Positions 24,831 to 33,560 are shown, counted from the first letter of the stretch. The stretch: DNA of 43,842 nucleotides from Victivallales bacterium (GCA_017554445.1 JAFZIJ010000022.1:1-43842), one strand, 5' to 3'. The notes: generated by a model from the letters alone, not told the origin. Program-made: numbers and translations.

Positions 24831-26192
24831 ATGCCTTCCGCCCAGAACAACTTTGAAAAACTTCCTGTCAAACAGGCAGTTTTGAAGCAGATCATCCCTG
24901 CTCTTGTCAGCCAGATGATCGTGCTCATCTACCATCTGGCGGATACGTATTTCGTGGGACTGCTGAACGAGCCGCGACAGGTCGCCGCCGTCACCATCGT
25001 TGGCCCCGTATTTTTGCTACTGACGGCCATATCCAATCTATTTGGTGTCGGCGGCGCGAGCGCCGTCTCCCGCGCTCTTGGACGAAAAGAACCGGACACG
25101 GCCAAACAAATCTCATCCGTAACATTTTGGTGCGGTCTCACCATCGGCCTATTGGCCTGCCTAGCCTTCCCGCTTTGCTCCACATCCATTCTGAAAATCG
25201 CTGGCGCGACCGATGAAACATTCTCCCACGCAAGGGATTACGCAAACTGGGTCATCACCTACGGCGGCGTGTTCACGGTCATTACGCTCCTGATGGTCAG
25301 TCTTGTCCGTTCGGAAGGCATGGCGGCCATCGCCTCCTTCGGCGTTTCTTTGGGCGGTTTTCTCAATCTCGTTCTCGATCCGCTGTTCATCCTCCCGCGT
25401 TTTCTCAATATGGGCGCCGCTGGAGCAGGTCTTGCAACCGCCATATCCAACTTAGTATCAGCCGCTTACTTCCTGTTCATGATCTGGAAGAACCGTCACC
25501 AGACCGCCCTCGCCTTCTCGCCGTCGCTACTGAAATATACACGACGGCACATCGTCGAAATCCTCTCCATCGGCTTTCCGTCCGCCATTCAATATTTTCT
25601 CACTGTCGTCGCCGTCACCGCGCAGGCCTATTTTGTCTCGCGCTATTCCACGGAAGCCATCGCCGCATGGGGCATCGTCAAAAAGCTTGACCAACTTCCA
25701 CTGTATTTTTCCATTGGCGTCGCGCAAGGCCTGCTCCCCCTGCTCGCTTACAACCACGCATCAGGAAACTTACAGCGACGCCACGAATCATTTGTATTCG
25801 GTTGCGCCATATCCGTCGGCTTCTCTCTCCTGTGTCTCATCTGCTATGAAATCTTCGCACCGCAATTGTCACGGATCTTCATTGAAAACGCCACAACCGT
25901 CCGTTACGCGGCTTCCTTCCTCCGCCGAATGGTCATCGCCATGCCCATGATGGCCGTTTCCTACCCGATGATCATCCAATTCCAGGCCATGGGCAAGCCG
26001 CGGGAATCGCTCATCTGCTCCATCCTCCGAAAAGGCGTTCTCGACATCCCGTTCCTCGTCCTATTCGACTGGTTCAGACCGCTTTACGGTTGCATCTGGG
26101 TTCAGCCAGCCGTCGATGGCATCGCGCTATGCGCCGTCGTTTTCTTCTATTGGCGAATCCTCCACCACGAAAAGAAAACGCAACTGGCCTGA
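24831..26192 (+). CDS. MATE-family efflux transporter
   Basis: A 453-residue polytopic protein with the two-fold MATE repeat and about 12 hydrophobic segments. Typical parts: NFEKLPVKQAVLKQIIPALVSQMIVLIYHLADTYFVG, FGVGGASAVSRALGRKEPDTAKQ, SEGMAAIASFGVSLGGFLNLVLDPLFI, and FGMGxA-like MGAAGAGLATAISN. It should export drugs or metabolites in exchange for Na+ or H+. No Shine-Dalgarno sequence precedes the ATG at 24831: the upstream 30 bp are a CATTCAG heptamer array and CATTAAAAA. The Gfo/Idh/MocA gene follows, with its own promoter. Confidence 0.93.
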   Translation: MPSAQNNFEKLPVKQAVLKQIIPALVSQMIVLIYHLADTYFVGLLNEPRQVAAVTIVGPVFLLLTAISNLFGVGGASAVSRALGRKEPDTAKQISSVTFWCGLTIGLLACLAFPLCSTSILKIAGATDETFSHARDYANWVITYGGVFTVITLLMVSLVRSEGMAAIASFGVSLGGFLNLVLDPLFILPRFLNMGAAGAGLATAISNLVSAAYFLFMIWKNRHQTALAFSPSLLKYTRRHIVEILSIGFPSAIQYFLTVVAVTAQAYFVSRYSTEAIAAWGIVKKLDQLPLYFSIGVAQGLLPLLAYNHASGNLQRRHESFVFGCAISVGFSLLCLICYEIFAPQLSRIFIENATTVRYAASFLRRMVIAMPMMAVSYPMIIQFQAMGKPRESLICSILRKGVLDIPFLVLFDWFRPLYGCIWVQPAVDGIALCAVVFFYWRILHHEKKTQLA

Positions 26193-26213
26193 AATCTTTT
26201 CCTCATGACTTTT

Positions 26214-26241
26214 TTGCCATTCTTCTTTTTCCTATTATAAT
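26214..26241 (+). promoter_or_regulatory. Sigma-70-type promoter of the Gfo/Idh/MocA gene
   Basis: TTGCCA (26214-26219), a 16-bp T-rich spacer and a perfect TATAAT (26236-26241) lie 55 bp upstream of the oxidoreductase start codon and just after the MATE stop. It is the closest match to consensus seen by eye in this window. Confidence 0.7.
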
Positions 26242-26296
26242 ATGGAATGGTTTATCATTCCAACAACATAAAAACCACTCTTCAAAGGATTCTCCC

Positions 26297-27361
26297 ATGA
26301 CTCAACTTCGAATCGGCATCATCGGCCAAGGCCGCAGCGGACGCAACATCCACGCGGAATTTCTGAAAAACATCCCTGAAAAATTCAAAATAGTCGCTGT
26401 CAGCGACTATCTGGCGGATCGTTGCCAACGTGCACGGGACGAATATGGCTGCGAAGCCTATCAGGACTACCGTGAAATGATCAACAACAAAGATCTGAAG
26501 TTGGATCTTGTTGTGAATTCAACGTTTAGCGATTTACATGCTCCGATTTCGAAGGAAATCATGGAAGCTGGTCTGAATGTCCTTTCTGAAAAGCCATTTG
26601 CTCAGACCGCTGATCAAGTCAAAGAACTCATCGGTGTTTCAAAACGCACAGGCCGCCTGCTGGCCGTTTTCCAGCAGTCCCGCTTCGCGCCGTACTACCG
26701 CCAAATCCAGAAAGTCATCCTTTCCGGCGTGCTCGGTGACATAAAACTCGTCAAAGTCGCTTTCAACGGCTTCGCCCGTCGTTATGACTGGCAGACGCTC
26801 CAATGCCACAACGCCGGCGGTCTCTACAACACAGGGCCGCATCCGCTCGACCAAGTTCTCGGTTTCATCGGCCGCGACATCATCCCGAACGTCTGGTGCA
26901 AAATGGACACTGTCTGCACGCTTGGCGACGCAGAGGATTTCTGCAAGCTGTTGCTCTCCTATCCGGGCCGCCCCACCATCGATCTCGAAGTCTGCTCCAA
27001 CACCAACTTCTCCCCCTATACCTATTTGATTTACGGTACTTACGGCAGTCTCATGGGCAGCATGACACATCTCGACTGGAAGTATTACATTCCCGCTGAA
27101 GCTCCCGCCATCAAGCTCGAAAAAGACCCGCTGCCCGGCCCGTCCTATTGCTCCGACAAGCTTGTCTTCCATGAAGACCATTGGGATGTCCCGCCAGAGG
27201 ACAAAGACCTCTTTAACTCCATGGCGGCACGCTTCTACGACAATCTCTACGACGCAATCACCAATGGCGCCGCGTTGGCGATTCCGCCAGAACAGGTTCT
27301 CCAGCAGATCGCCATCATTGAAGAATGCCATAAGCAGAACCCATTGCCGAAGAAGTACTAA
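26297..27361 (+). CDS. Gfo/Idh/MocA-family oxidoreductase
   Basis: A 354-residue NAD(P)-dependent sugar dehydrogenase-like protein. The Rossmann start is LRIGIIGQGRSGRNIHA and the family signature SEKPFAQT places Glu98-Lys99-Pro100 in the cofactor and substrate site; NAGGLYNTGPHPLDQVL carries the C-terminal domain signature with the usual catalytic His region. The start at 26297 matches the conserved N-terminus and lies downstream of a good promoter; the longer frame to 26090 overlaps the MATE gene. Members oxidise or reduce sugars, inositols or derivatives; the substrate is not determined. A strong terminator follows after 12 nt. Confidence 0.93.
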   Translation: MTQLRIGIIGQGRSGRNIHAEFLKNIPEKFKIVAVSDYLADRCQRARDEYGCEAYQDYREMINNKDLKLDLVVNSTFSDLHAPISKEIMEAGLNVLSEKPFAQTADQVKELIGVSKRTGRLLAVFQQSRFAPYYRQIQKVILSGVLGDIKLVKVAFNGFARRYDWQTLQCHNAGGLYNTGPHPLDQVLGFIGRDIIPNVWCKMDTVCTLGDAEDFCKLLLSYPGRPTIDLEVCSNTNFSPYTYLIYGTYGSLMGSMTHLDWKYYIPAEAPAIKLEKDPLPGPSYCSDKLVFHEDHWDVPPEDKDLFNSMAARFYDNLYDAITNGAALAIPPEQVLQQIAIIEECHKQNPLPKKY

Positions 27362-27373
27362 AAAATATAACAA

Positions 27374-27408
27374 GGGCCGCACGAATAAATCGTGCGGCCC
27401 ATTTTTTT
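27374..27408 (+). terminator. Intrinsic terminator after the Gfo/Idh/MocA gene
   Basis: An 11-bp GC-rich stem, GGGCCGCACGA paired with TCGTGCGGCCC around a 5-nt loop, is followed by A and seven Ts. It is the clearest rho-independent terminator on the plus strand in the window. Confidence 0.95.
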
Positions 27409-27436
27409 CTAGTCTGATAGCCTTCTAATCTTATAG
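27409..27436. repeat. Degenerate CTAG-type octamer array at a convergent junction
   Basis: CTAG (27409), ATAG (27417), CTAA (27425) and ATAG (27433) are spaced exactly 8 bp apart, with partly similar intervening bases (CCTT and TCTT). The array starts at the end of the terminator T-tract and its last units overlap the stop codon of the minus-strand SDR gene (27431-27433). It looks like a decayed version of the array at 18549-18610. Confidence 0.65.
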
Positions 27437-28201
27437 TTGCGGAATCGTCATACCGCCGTCGATCATAAGCACTTGGCCAGTCGTGTAGGCCAAATCGCCA
27501 CGCCACAGCATGGCGACCGCCTTGCCGATATCCTCCGGATAGCCCCAACGCGGAATCAGGCAAAGTCCTTCGGAAATCAATTTGTCATATTTTTCCGTCA
27601 CGACGCTTGTCATATCCGTCTTGATGACGCCTGGACGCACTTCATAGACGTTGATGCCGAATTCCGCCAGACGCGCCGCCCACAGTTGTGTTGCCATACT
27701 GACGCCCGCCTTCGAGATACAGTATTCGCCGCGGCTCGTTGAAACAACCGTCGCCGAAATCGACGACACATTCACAATTCCGCCGCGGAACGACGGATTT
27801 GCCTTCTTCTGCGCGGCCATCCGCTTCGCGACGGCCTGCGTCATGAAATACGGTCCTTGCAGATTCGTCTTCAGAACTGTTTCGAAGCTTTCTTCTGTTG
27901 CTTCAAGAATATCCGCGCGAACTTTTGGTGCGATTCCCGCATTGTTGACGAGAAAATTAATCGGTCCGAGTTCCGCTTCGATTTTATTCAAAGCGGCTTC
28001 ACGATCCGCCGCGCAAGTGATACTCCCCTGGCAGTAGCATGTCCGCACGCCGAAGGCGGCGATTTCCTTCATGGCATCTACGACAGCATCCGCGCCGCGC
28101 GTGCCAAAGACGGCGATATCCACGCCTTCCTTCGCCAACGCCTTGCTTACGCCGAAACCGATGCCTCTTGCACCACCTGTCACCAACGCTATTTCACTCA
28201 T
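27431..28201 (-). CDS. Short-chain dehydrogenase/reductase (FabG-like)
   Basis: A 256-residue classical SDR. The cofactor motif is TGGARGIG (8-15), NNAG is at 86-89, and the catalytic triad is Ser147 (VSSIS), Tyr160 and Lys164 (YCISK). The C-terminal DGGM near residue 250 is typical. It is marked in many genomes as 3-ketoacyl-ACP reductase, but isolated copies like this one often reduce sugars or other ketones. The stop codon is embedded in a degenerate octamer array, convergent with the Gfo/Idh/MocA gene. Confidence 0.92.
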   Translation of the reverse strand: MSEIALVTGGARGIGFGVSKALAKEGVDIAVFGTRGADAVVDAMKEIAAFGVRTCYCQGSITCAADREAALNKIEAELGPINFLVNNAGIAPKVRADILEATEESFETVLKTNLQGPYFMTQAVAKRMAAQKKANPSFRGGIVNVSSISATVVSTSRGEYCISKAGVSMATQLWAARLAEFGINVYEVRPGVIKTDMTSVVTEKYDKLISEGLCLIPRWGYPEDIGKAVAMLWRGDLAYTTGQVLMIDGGMTIPQL

Positions 28202-28231
28202 ACCCTTTCTATTCTTTGTAATTTAGACAAA

Positions 28232-28915
28232 TCAATTTCCAGCTTCGCCTTCCTGCGGAGCGGCTGGCGGTTGCGGCGGCGGAGGCGGCGGCATGCCGCC
28301 TTCCGGTTTGTTTCCGCCTTCGTCTGGCCGTTGCGGCTTCCAGAAGCCTCTCATGAACATCTCCAACCGCTGTTTATTGATCTTTTCCTTGTTCTTCTCC
28401 ATGTCCTGAAGCTTCTTTTCAAGCGTTTCAAGGCGATCCTTCGCCTCCTGAACCATCGCCTCGAAGCTCTTCTCCACCATCTCTTCCAACTCTTTACGAA
28501 TCGCCTGACGCTCTTCTTCCGTACGGGCGATCTTGTACTGGCGACCAAGTTCCCAGCATTGCTGATCAAGCTTCATTGTCTGGTTGGGAACGCGGACTTG
28601 CTGCGGAAACAGCTTCCGAAGTTCGCGGAAATATTCTTCACGATTCGTAGACTTCAGCTTCTCCAGACGCGCAACTTCCTCTGGTTTCTCCTTTTGCAGA
28701 CGCTCCCAGACTTTACGGAACTCTTCGCCACGATGATGCTTCTGTGGCCCCTTGTTATTAGGCCCCATTGGCCCCATGCCAGGCTTCATGCCGTTCATGT
28801 GCGGCGGAGGCGGCATCATTCCGCCATTGGGATTATTTGGCTGCCCAAAGGCGATTGTACACCCCAAGCCAAGCAATACTGCCCAACCAATTGCAAATTG
28901 TTTTATAAATCGCAT
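28232..28915 (-). CDS. Secreted Pro-rich coiled-coil protein (Spy/CpxP-like)
   Basis: A 227-residue exported protein. The start at 28915 is preferred because GGAG lies 9 nt upstream and it gives the signal peptide MRFIKQFAIGWAVLLGLGCTIAFG. After a Pro/Gly/Met-rich linker (NPNGGMMPPPPHMNGMKPGMGPM) comes a long charged helical part (about 65-195) with EERQAIRKELEEMVEK and LETLEKKLQDMEKNKEKINKQR, then a Pro-rich tail with seven consecutive prolines. The helical architecture recalls periplasmic Spy/CpxP-type stress chaperones or metal-responsive proteins; no LTxxQ motif is evident. It is directly downstream of the anti-sigma gene and is probably part of that regulon. Confidence 0.75.
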   Translation of the reverse strand: MRFIKQFAIGWAVLLGLGCTIAFGQPNNPNGGMMPPPPHMNGMKPGMGPMGPNNKGPQKHHRGEEFRKVWERLQKEKPEEVARLEKLKSTNREEYFRELRKLFPQQVRVPNQTMKLDQQCWELGRQYKIARTEEERQAIRKELEEMVEKSFEAMVQEAKDRLETLEKKLQDMEKNKEKINKQRLEMFMRGFWKPQRPDEGGNKPEGGMPPPPPPQPPAAPQEGEAGN

Positions 28916-28969
28916 TGTCATCATCTCCATTATGCTTTTCTATTAATATAGCTAGCTATTTTTACTTGA

Positions 28970-29527
28970 CTAATTTAATACAGGTTGATACATGATCAGC
29001 TCAAGCGAAAACATCCCGTCCGCCAAATCACTGAACTCCTCTGAACTGAGTTTCTTTTCTTCCGTAGTCTCCCCGACATCCGCAATGCCCGCATCAGACG
29101 CGACATCCGAATATTCCATCACAAATTCCACATCGTCCATGTCCTGATCCGCCGCCATCCAGATGCCGACCAGCGGGTCAAGCCCCGTCTCATGCACGTC
29201 CGCGACTATCGTTTCACCATTCGTCGCAGGCGTTTCGTTCCAGAAGCTCCGATGGCCGATCCACAACGACAACATGAGAACAACCGCAGCGGCCGCGGCA
29301 TACACGACATGAATCCAGGCCGGACGCCGCTTCGCGCGCATCCGCATCTCCGCCTTCACCTGCGTCAAAACCGCCTTGTCCAACGCCGCCGACGGCGCGG
29401 GACGCATGACACCTTCCATCAGCTTCGACAACGAACGGCACGATGCGCATTCTTCCAAATGCTTGCGTACGGCTTCGGTGATCTCGCCGGCTTCCACTAG
29501 TATGTCTTCAACTTCCTTGCAATTCAT
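28970..29527 (-). CDS. Membrane anti-sigma factor with HxxxCxxC zinc motif
   Basis: A 185-residue protein. The N-terminal anti-sigma domain has His23, Cys27 and Cys30 in KHLEECASC, the HxxxCxxC zinc-binding motif of ZAS anti-sigma factors. One membrane helix follows (about 72-90) and an acidic C-terminal part lies outside. It should hold the neighbouring ECF sigma factor inactive until a signal arrives. The ATG at 29527 is chosen because AGGAG lies about 8 nt upstream. It follows the sigma gene by 71 nt on the same strand. Confidence 0.88.
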   Translation of the reverse strand: MNCKEVEDILVEAGEITEAVRKHLEECASCRSLSKLMEGVMRPAPSAALDKAVLTQVKAEMRMRAKRRPAWIHVVYAAAAAVVLMLSLWIGHRSFWNETPATNGETIVADVHETGLDPLVGIWMAADQDMDDVEFVMEYSDVASDAGIADVGETTEEKKLSSEEFSDLADGMFSLELIMYQPVLN

Positions 29528-29598
29528 CTTCAATTCTCCTGTTTTTCAAACCCCTGCCTCTTTCTCACTCCATTATGACTTTTTTATTATTATTTGAT

Positions 29599-30153
29599 TC
29601 AATTGATGAAATCCCTAAGCTTGCTTCGAAGATTGTTCACCGCATAGTGCATGCGGCAAAGCGCCGTGTTCAGATTCGTCTGCTGTTTTTCTGCTATATC
29701 CTTGAAGCTCATTCCTTTGCGTCTTAGTTCCACCACCTCTCGCTGTTCGTCCGACAGCTCCTTGATCGCACTCTCCAACGCATCGTCGAACGCCTCCCGG
29801 TCCACCGTCTCCTCCGTGCTCGTCTCAGTCACGAAATCTGTTGTCTCCGTCAGTTCGACTGTCGGCATGTGGCGGCTTCTCCTATAATGGTCCATCACCG
29901 CATTATGCGCGATCCGGCAAAGCCACGCCAGCAGTTTCTGCTGATCTGAATACTTATCCCAATTGCGGTTCGCCTTGATCCAAACCTGCTGGAAGATGTC
30001 GTCGACCATGGATGGATCGCCAGGCATCAACTTGTGCAGATAGGAAAAGAGCGGGAGCCTGTACCGTGCATACAATTGTTCGAATGCCCGCTCGTCTCCC
30101 AAGCGGCATCTTTCTACCAATTGCATGTCATTGCTTTTTTCAGGCTCTGTCAT
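29599..30153 (-). CDS. ECF RNA polymerase sigma factor
   Basis: A 184-residue ECF sigma factor. Region 2 is FEQLYARYRLPLFSYLHKLMPGDPSMVDDIFQQVWIKANRNW, followed by AWLCRIAHNAVMDHYRR; region 4 is LSDEQREVVELRRKGMSFKDIAEKQQTNLNTALCRMHYAVNNLR. Between them is a Thr/Glu-rich linker. The start at 30153 is preferred to 30222 since AAAGG precedes it and the extra residues are Lys-rich and atypical. Gene order sigma, anti-sigma, Spy-like protein indicates an envelope-stress-type circuit; a secreted transglutaminase-like gene is divergent. Confidence 0.93.
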   Translation of the reverse strand: MTEPEKSNDMQLVERCRLGDERAFEQLYARYRLPLFSYLHKLMPGDPSMVDDIFQQVWIKANRNWDKYSDQQKLLAWLCRIAHNAVMDHYRRSRHMPTVELTETTDFVTETSTEETVDREAFDDALESAIKELSDEQREVVELRRKGMSFKDIAEKQQTNLNTALCRMHYAVNNLRSKLRDFIN

Positions 30154-30341
30154 CTCATAAACCTTTCTCTTGCTCTTTTGCTTAATAAACGCTAATGTCT
30201 TCTGTTTATTGTATGAAAGCATTCATTTTCATGAATAATTTTCCTTTTTCATGGCAAAGGCACGCCACAACTGGACAAGCCCCAAAAATTGGACATATTA
30301 TAATGTATATACCATATCTTCAGCATCATTCGGTGACTGCT
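30154..30341. promoter_or_regulatory. Divergent control region, ECF sigma / transglutaminase-like gene
   Basis: This 188-bp spacer holds a perfect inverted repeat ATTCAT-TTTC-ATGAAT (30221-30236) and a consensus TATAAT at 30299-30304. The TATAAT has no good -35 partner at 16-18 bp on either strand. ECF operons are commonly autoregulated, so a sigma-specific promoter is expected here, but I cannot define it by eye. Confidence 0.45.
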
Positions 30342-32120
30342 ATGACTTTCAAAGACTTTACACGCTTTTTCATGATTTCGGCCTTCCTATGCATGTCGTT
30401 CGCCTATGCGCAGACGGATGCAGCCGCGTTTCTCGGCAATTCGCCCAAAACGGATACCTTCTATAATCTTGTCGCCAAGCTTTATGCGGAGAATTCCGCC
30501 GAACAAGCCTTCCAGCCGTTGGTCACGATCATCTCCGGCTATTTGGAAAACAACAAAAACGCTACGCTCCCAGTAGAGAAAATCAAACACCTCCATCCAT
30601 CATGTGACGCCGTTTACGCGCTCACTCTCCTTCAAAACCAGCCGCTGCAGAAAGCCCTTTCTCCCAAATTCGCCAAATGGCTGTGGGGCAATCAACAACG
30701 CGCCGCCCTTTTCATGGAATATTTCACATTGGGCAAAGACAATCTGCCGAATGTCATGGACATTTTGGAAACGCTATACAACCATGACCAGACATCACGG
30801 GACGAATTCTTCCCGCTCATGCTCGCCATCGCGCTTGTGTGGGATTCGCCGCGCCCTCCCATGCACGGTCAAATCGGCGAAAACAACATCCCATCAAACA
30901 ATCCGGACATCAAAAATCGCTATGATTTCTTCCATCAGCTGTATGGCACCCATCGAAGCGCCATCCCGTTCAGCCGCCTGACCGTCTCCGCCCTCTGTTT
31001 CGTCGTGGACGCGCCAATTCCCGTCGATGAACTCCAATGGGCCGCGAAGAACATCAAAGGCGGCAAATACGACAAGATTTTCAAATCCATCAAATACGAC
31101 CATAAACGGTTGGAGGCTGGCCAGTTCAGCTGGCCAAACGGCCCCTACACGCTGCAAAGCATCCAGAAGAACGGCGGCATTTGCGTCGATCAAGCCGCCT
31201 ACACCGCCATCGCCGCCAAATCACGCGGCGTCCCGTCGATTTTCTTCTCGGGAGCCGGAAAACGCGGCTTCCATGCATGGGCCGCCGTTATGAAAGGAAA
31301 CGGAAAATGGGACATGGATATCGGACGCTATGAAAACGACGAATACACGGCAGGCAACGCCGTCCATCCACAGACGGGCATCGGCTACAATGACCATCTG
31401 GTCAAGTTGCTCTGCGACAATCTTCAGCATGAAAACGAATCCATCCAGTCCAATGCCTATGTCCGTATCGCCCAAACGCTTGCGGGGCTGCAAATCAAGA
31501 AGGCCGCCATAACCGCCGCCAAACAGGCTATTTTCACCAACCAGACTAATCTCACAGCATGGGACGTCTATGCAAGCCTTATAAAAGACGATCATAAAAA
31601 GCTCATGGAATGCTATGAAAATCAGGCGAAGGCATTCAACAATTATCCGGACATTGTGCTCATAGTCCGCCAGCAGCAGGCGGAGGCTCTTCGCCAAAAA
31701 GGCGACGACGCCACAGCGGAAAAAGTCCTTGAACGCGCACGCCGCAGTATCAAAGACCGCGACGATCTTGAACGTAAGTCCTTCAAATCCAATCTCTCCG
31801 ACAATTTTGATGATGAAAACGCCGATCCTGTCGCCGTTCGTCTCAAATACGAATCATTCCTGAAATCCAAGCGGAAGGACGGCGTCAAAATCGTGACGGA
31901 ACTGAACGCCTATCTCGATTTCACGAAAAAGACCGGCCAGACGCAGGAGGCCGTGAAGTTTCTCAACACGTTCGTCCGTTCGCTCGATCGCGGCAGCGGC
32001 AAGCAGATCGAATCAGACCCGCAGTTCGCAGATTGGGACAAGAAGATCATGATTCAAGCCCATTTGAACAACAACGACGAAAAATCGGCGGAGAAAATCC
32101 GCAAGAAAATGGGAAAATGA
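30342..32120 (+). CDS. Secreted transglutaminase-like domain protein
   Basis: A 592-residue protein starting at 30342, the Met that opens a signal peptide (MTFKDFTRFFMISAFLCMSFAYA). The transglutaminase-like core has Cys281 in GGICVDQAAYTAIAAKSRGVP, His311 in GFHAWAAV and an acidic residue in KWDMDIGRY (Asp324 or 326), the usual Cys-His-Asp order. The C-terminal 200 residues are helical and repeat-like (TPR-type, with LYASLIKDDHKK-like segments). It may be a protease or peptide-modifying enzyme in the periplasm. It is divergent from the ECF sigma gene and could be one of its targets. The longer frame to 30195 was rejected. Confidence 0.82.
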   Translation: MTFKDFTRFFMISAFLCMSFAYAQTDAAAFLGNSPKTDTFYNLVAKLYAENSAEQAFQPLVTIISGYLENNKNATLPVEKIKHLHPSCDAVYALTLLQNQPLQKALSPKFAKWLWGNQQRAALFMEYFTLGKDNLPNVMDILETLYNHDQTSRDEFFPLMLAIALVWDSPRPPMHGQIGENNIPSNNPDIKNRYDFFHQLYGTHRSAIPFSRLTVSALCFVVDAPIPVDELQWAAKNIKGGKYDKIFKSIKYDHKRLEAGQFSWPNGPYTLQSIQKNGGICVDQAAYTAIAAKSRGVPSIFFSGAGKRGFHAWAAVMKGNGKWDMDIGRYENDEYTAGNAVHPQTGIGYNDHLVKLLCDNLQHENESIQSNAYVRIAQTLAGLQIKKAAITAAKQAIFTNQTNLTAWDVYASLIKDDHKKLMECYENQAKAFNNYPDIVLIVRQQQAEALRQKGDDATAEKVLERARRSIKDRDDLERKSFKSNLSDNFDDENADPVAVRLKYESFLKSKRKDGVKIVTELNAYLDFTKKTGQTQEAVKFLNTFVRSLDRGSGKQIESDPQFADWDKKIMIQAHLNNNDEKSAEKIRKKMGK

Positions 32121-32133
32121 CATGGATTTTCTT

Positions 32134-32174
32134 GCCGTCAAGCGCCTCTCCATATAAATTTATGGTTTGACGGC
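32134..32174 (+). other. Two-tier hairpin upstream of homoserine dehydrogenase
   Basis: GCCGTCAA (32134-32141) pairs perfectly with TTGACGGC (32167-32174); inside, CCATA (32150-32154) pairs with TATGG (32161-32165). The outer and inner stems are separated by an asymmetric internal loop. No T-tract follows, so it may be a leader structure or an RNA-end element, not a classical terminator. It does not match a known SAM or lysine riboswitch that I could recognise. Confidence 0.5.
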
Positions 32175-32240
32175 GAAAGCAACGGAACGGAAGTCTCGTA
32201 GCCAATCGCCTAATCCGTTTAGTTTACAGGAAAACACATC

Positions 32241-33539
32241 ATGAAAGAACTCCACATCGGCATCATCGGCTTTGGAACCGTCGGCGCAGGCGTCGTCGAA
32301 ACCATCCAGAAAAATGCGCAGCTCATCAGCCAGCGGGTTGGCTTCACGCCTGTCATCACACGTATTGCGGATCTGGATATCACAACGGATCGTGGCGTGA
32401 AAGTTCCGGATGGCGTGCTGACTACGAATGCGATGGATGTCATTGAAGATCCGAATATACAGGTCGTCGTCGAACTAGTCGGTGGCACAACTATCGCCAA
32501 GACGTTCATTTTGAAGGCTCTTCAGCATAAGAAATCCGTTGTCACCGCCAATAAGGCGTTGCTGGCGACCTACGGACAGGAACTCTTCGCCACTGCGCAG
32601 GAAAACGGCGTCGATATTTGGTTTGAAGCGTCCGTCGGCGGCGGCATCCCCTGCCTGAAAGCCCTCCGCGAAGGCCTTGCCGCCAATCATGTTCAGGAGA
32701 TTCTCGGCATCCTTAATGGCACATGCAATTACATTCTCACGCGCATGGAACAGGAAGGCGCAGACTTCAACGCCGTCCTAAAGGCCGCGCAGGAGGCTGG
32801 TTACGCAGAAGCCAATCCTGCTCTGGACGTCGATGGATTCGATACCGCCCACAAGACCGCCATTCTCGCGTCGCTCGCCTACGGCCATTGGTTCAACGCC
32901 AAGCAGGTCGATACGCAGGGTATCTCCAGCGTGACGCAGCAAGACATCCAATACGCCTCCGAACTCGGCTACCGCATCAAACTGCTGGCCATCATCAAAG
33001 AAGTCAATGGCCACATCCAACTGGGTGTCCATCCCGCTCTCGTGCCCGCCGCCTCCCTGCTCGGCAATGTCAACGGCGTCTTCAACGCCGTCTGGATCCG
33101 CGGCGACATCGTCGGCAACACGATGTACTACGGTCGTGGCGCAGGCCGTCAGGCGACCGCCTCCGCCGTCGTCGCGGATTTGATCGACCTCGGCCTCAAC
33201 ATTTCCAACAACTGCCTCCGCCGTCTTCCCGCCTTCACGCCGTACAAGGGTTACGAACATGTCATGGAATCGTCGGAAGTCATTGCCAGATACTATGTAA
33301 GACTACAGGTCATGGACAAGCCGGGCGTGCTCGCCAAAGTCTCCGGCATCCTCGCCAAATACGACATCTCCATTGCCTCTGTCACCCAGAAGGAAAATTC
33401 CAGCAGCAGTTCAGTCGCCATGGTCATTTTGACGCACAAGGCGCAGGACGCCGCCCTCAAATCCGCCTTCGCGGAAATCGCCGTTTTGGACGAATGCTCC
33501 GAAACGCCCGTCGTCTTCCGCATCGAAGATCTCGCGTAA
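32241..33539 (+). CDS. hom: Homoserine dehydrogenase
   Basis: A 432-residue single-function homoserine dehydrogenase with C-terminal ACT domain. NAD(P)-binding starts HIGIIGFGTVGAGV; SVVTANKALLA, GGGIPCL and GILNGTCNYILTRM are family marks, and the catalytic Lys lies in VDGFDTAHKTAILASLAYG. The ACT domain (about 348-432: YYVRLQVMDKPGVLAKVSGILAKYDISIASVTQKE) should sense a downstream amino acid such as threonine. It reduces aspartate semialdehyde to homoserine. The start has AGGAAA nearby. A terminator follows 21 nt after the stop. Confidence 0.97.
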   Translation: MKELHIGIIGFGTVGAGVVETIQKNAQLISQRVGFTPVITRIADLDITTDRGVKVPDGVLTTNAMDVIEDPNIQVVVELVGGTTIAKTFILKALQHKKSVVTANKALLATYGQELFATAQENGVDIWFEASVGGGIPCLKALREGLAANHVQEILGILNGTCNYILTRMEQEGADFNAVLKAAQEAGYAEANPALDVDGFDTAHKTAILASLAYGHWFNAKQVDTQGISSVTQQDIQYASELGYRIKLLAIIKEVNGHIQLGVHPALVPAASLLGNVNGVFNAVWIRGDIVGNTMYYGRGAGRQATASAVVADLIDLGLNISNNCLRRLPAFTPYKGYEHVMESSEVIARYYVRLQVMDKPGVLAKVSGILAKYDISIASVTQKENSSSSSVAMVILTHKAQDAALKSAFAEIAVLDECSETPVVFRIEDLA

Positions 33540-33560
33540 TTCTGCAAAACCGCCTTTCTG

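Noticed and set aside
26090..26296. N-terminal extension of the Gfo/Idh/MocA protein
   Set aside because: It overlaps the MATE gene in another frame, and a consensus promoter and conserved Rossmann start support 26297.
27857..28951. 364-codon open frame on the plus strand
   Set aside because: It spans the antisense of two supported genes (SDR and the Spy-like protein) and its translation is low-complexity Leu/Arg/His-rich.
32121..32240. Possible SAM, lysine or threonine riboswitch before hom
   Set aside because: No conserved riboswitch core could be recognised and no leader-peptide run of regulatory codons was seen; only the hairpin is reported.
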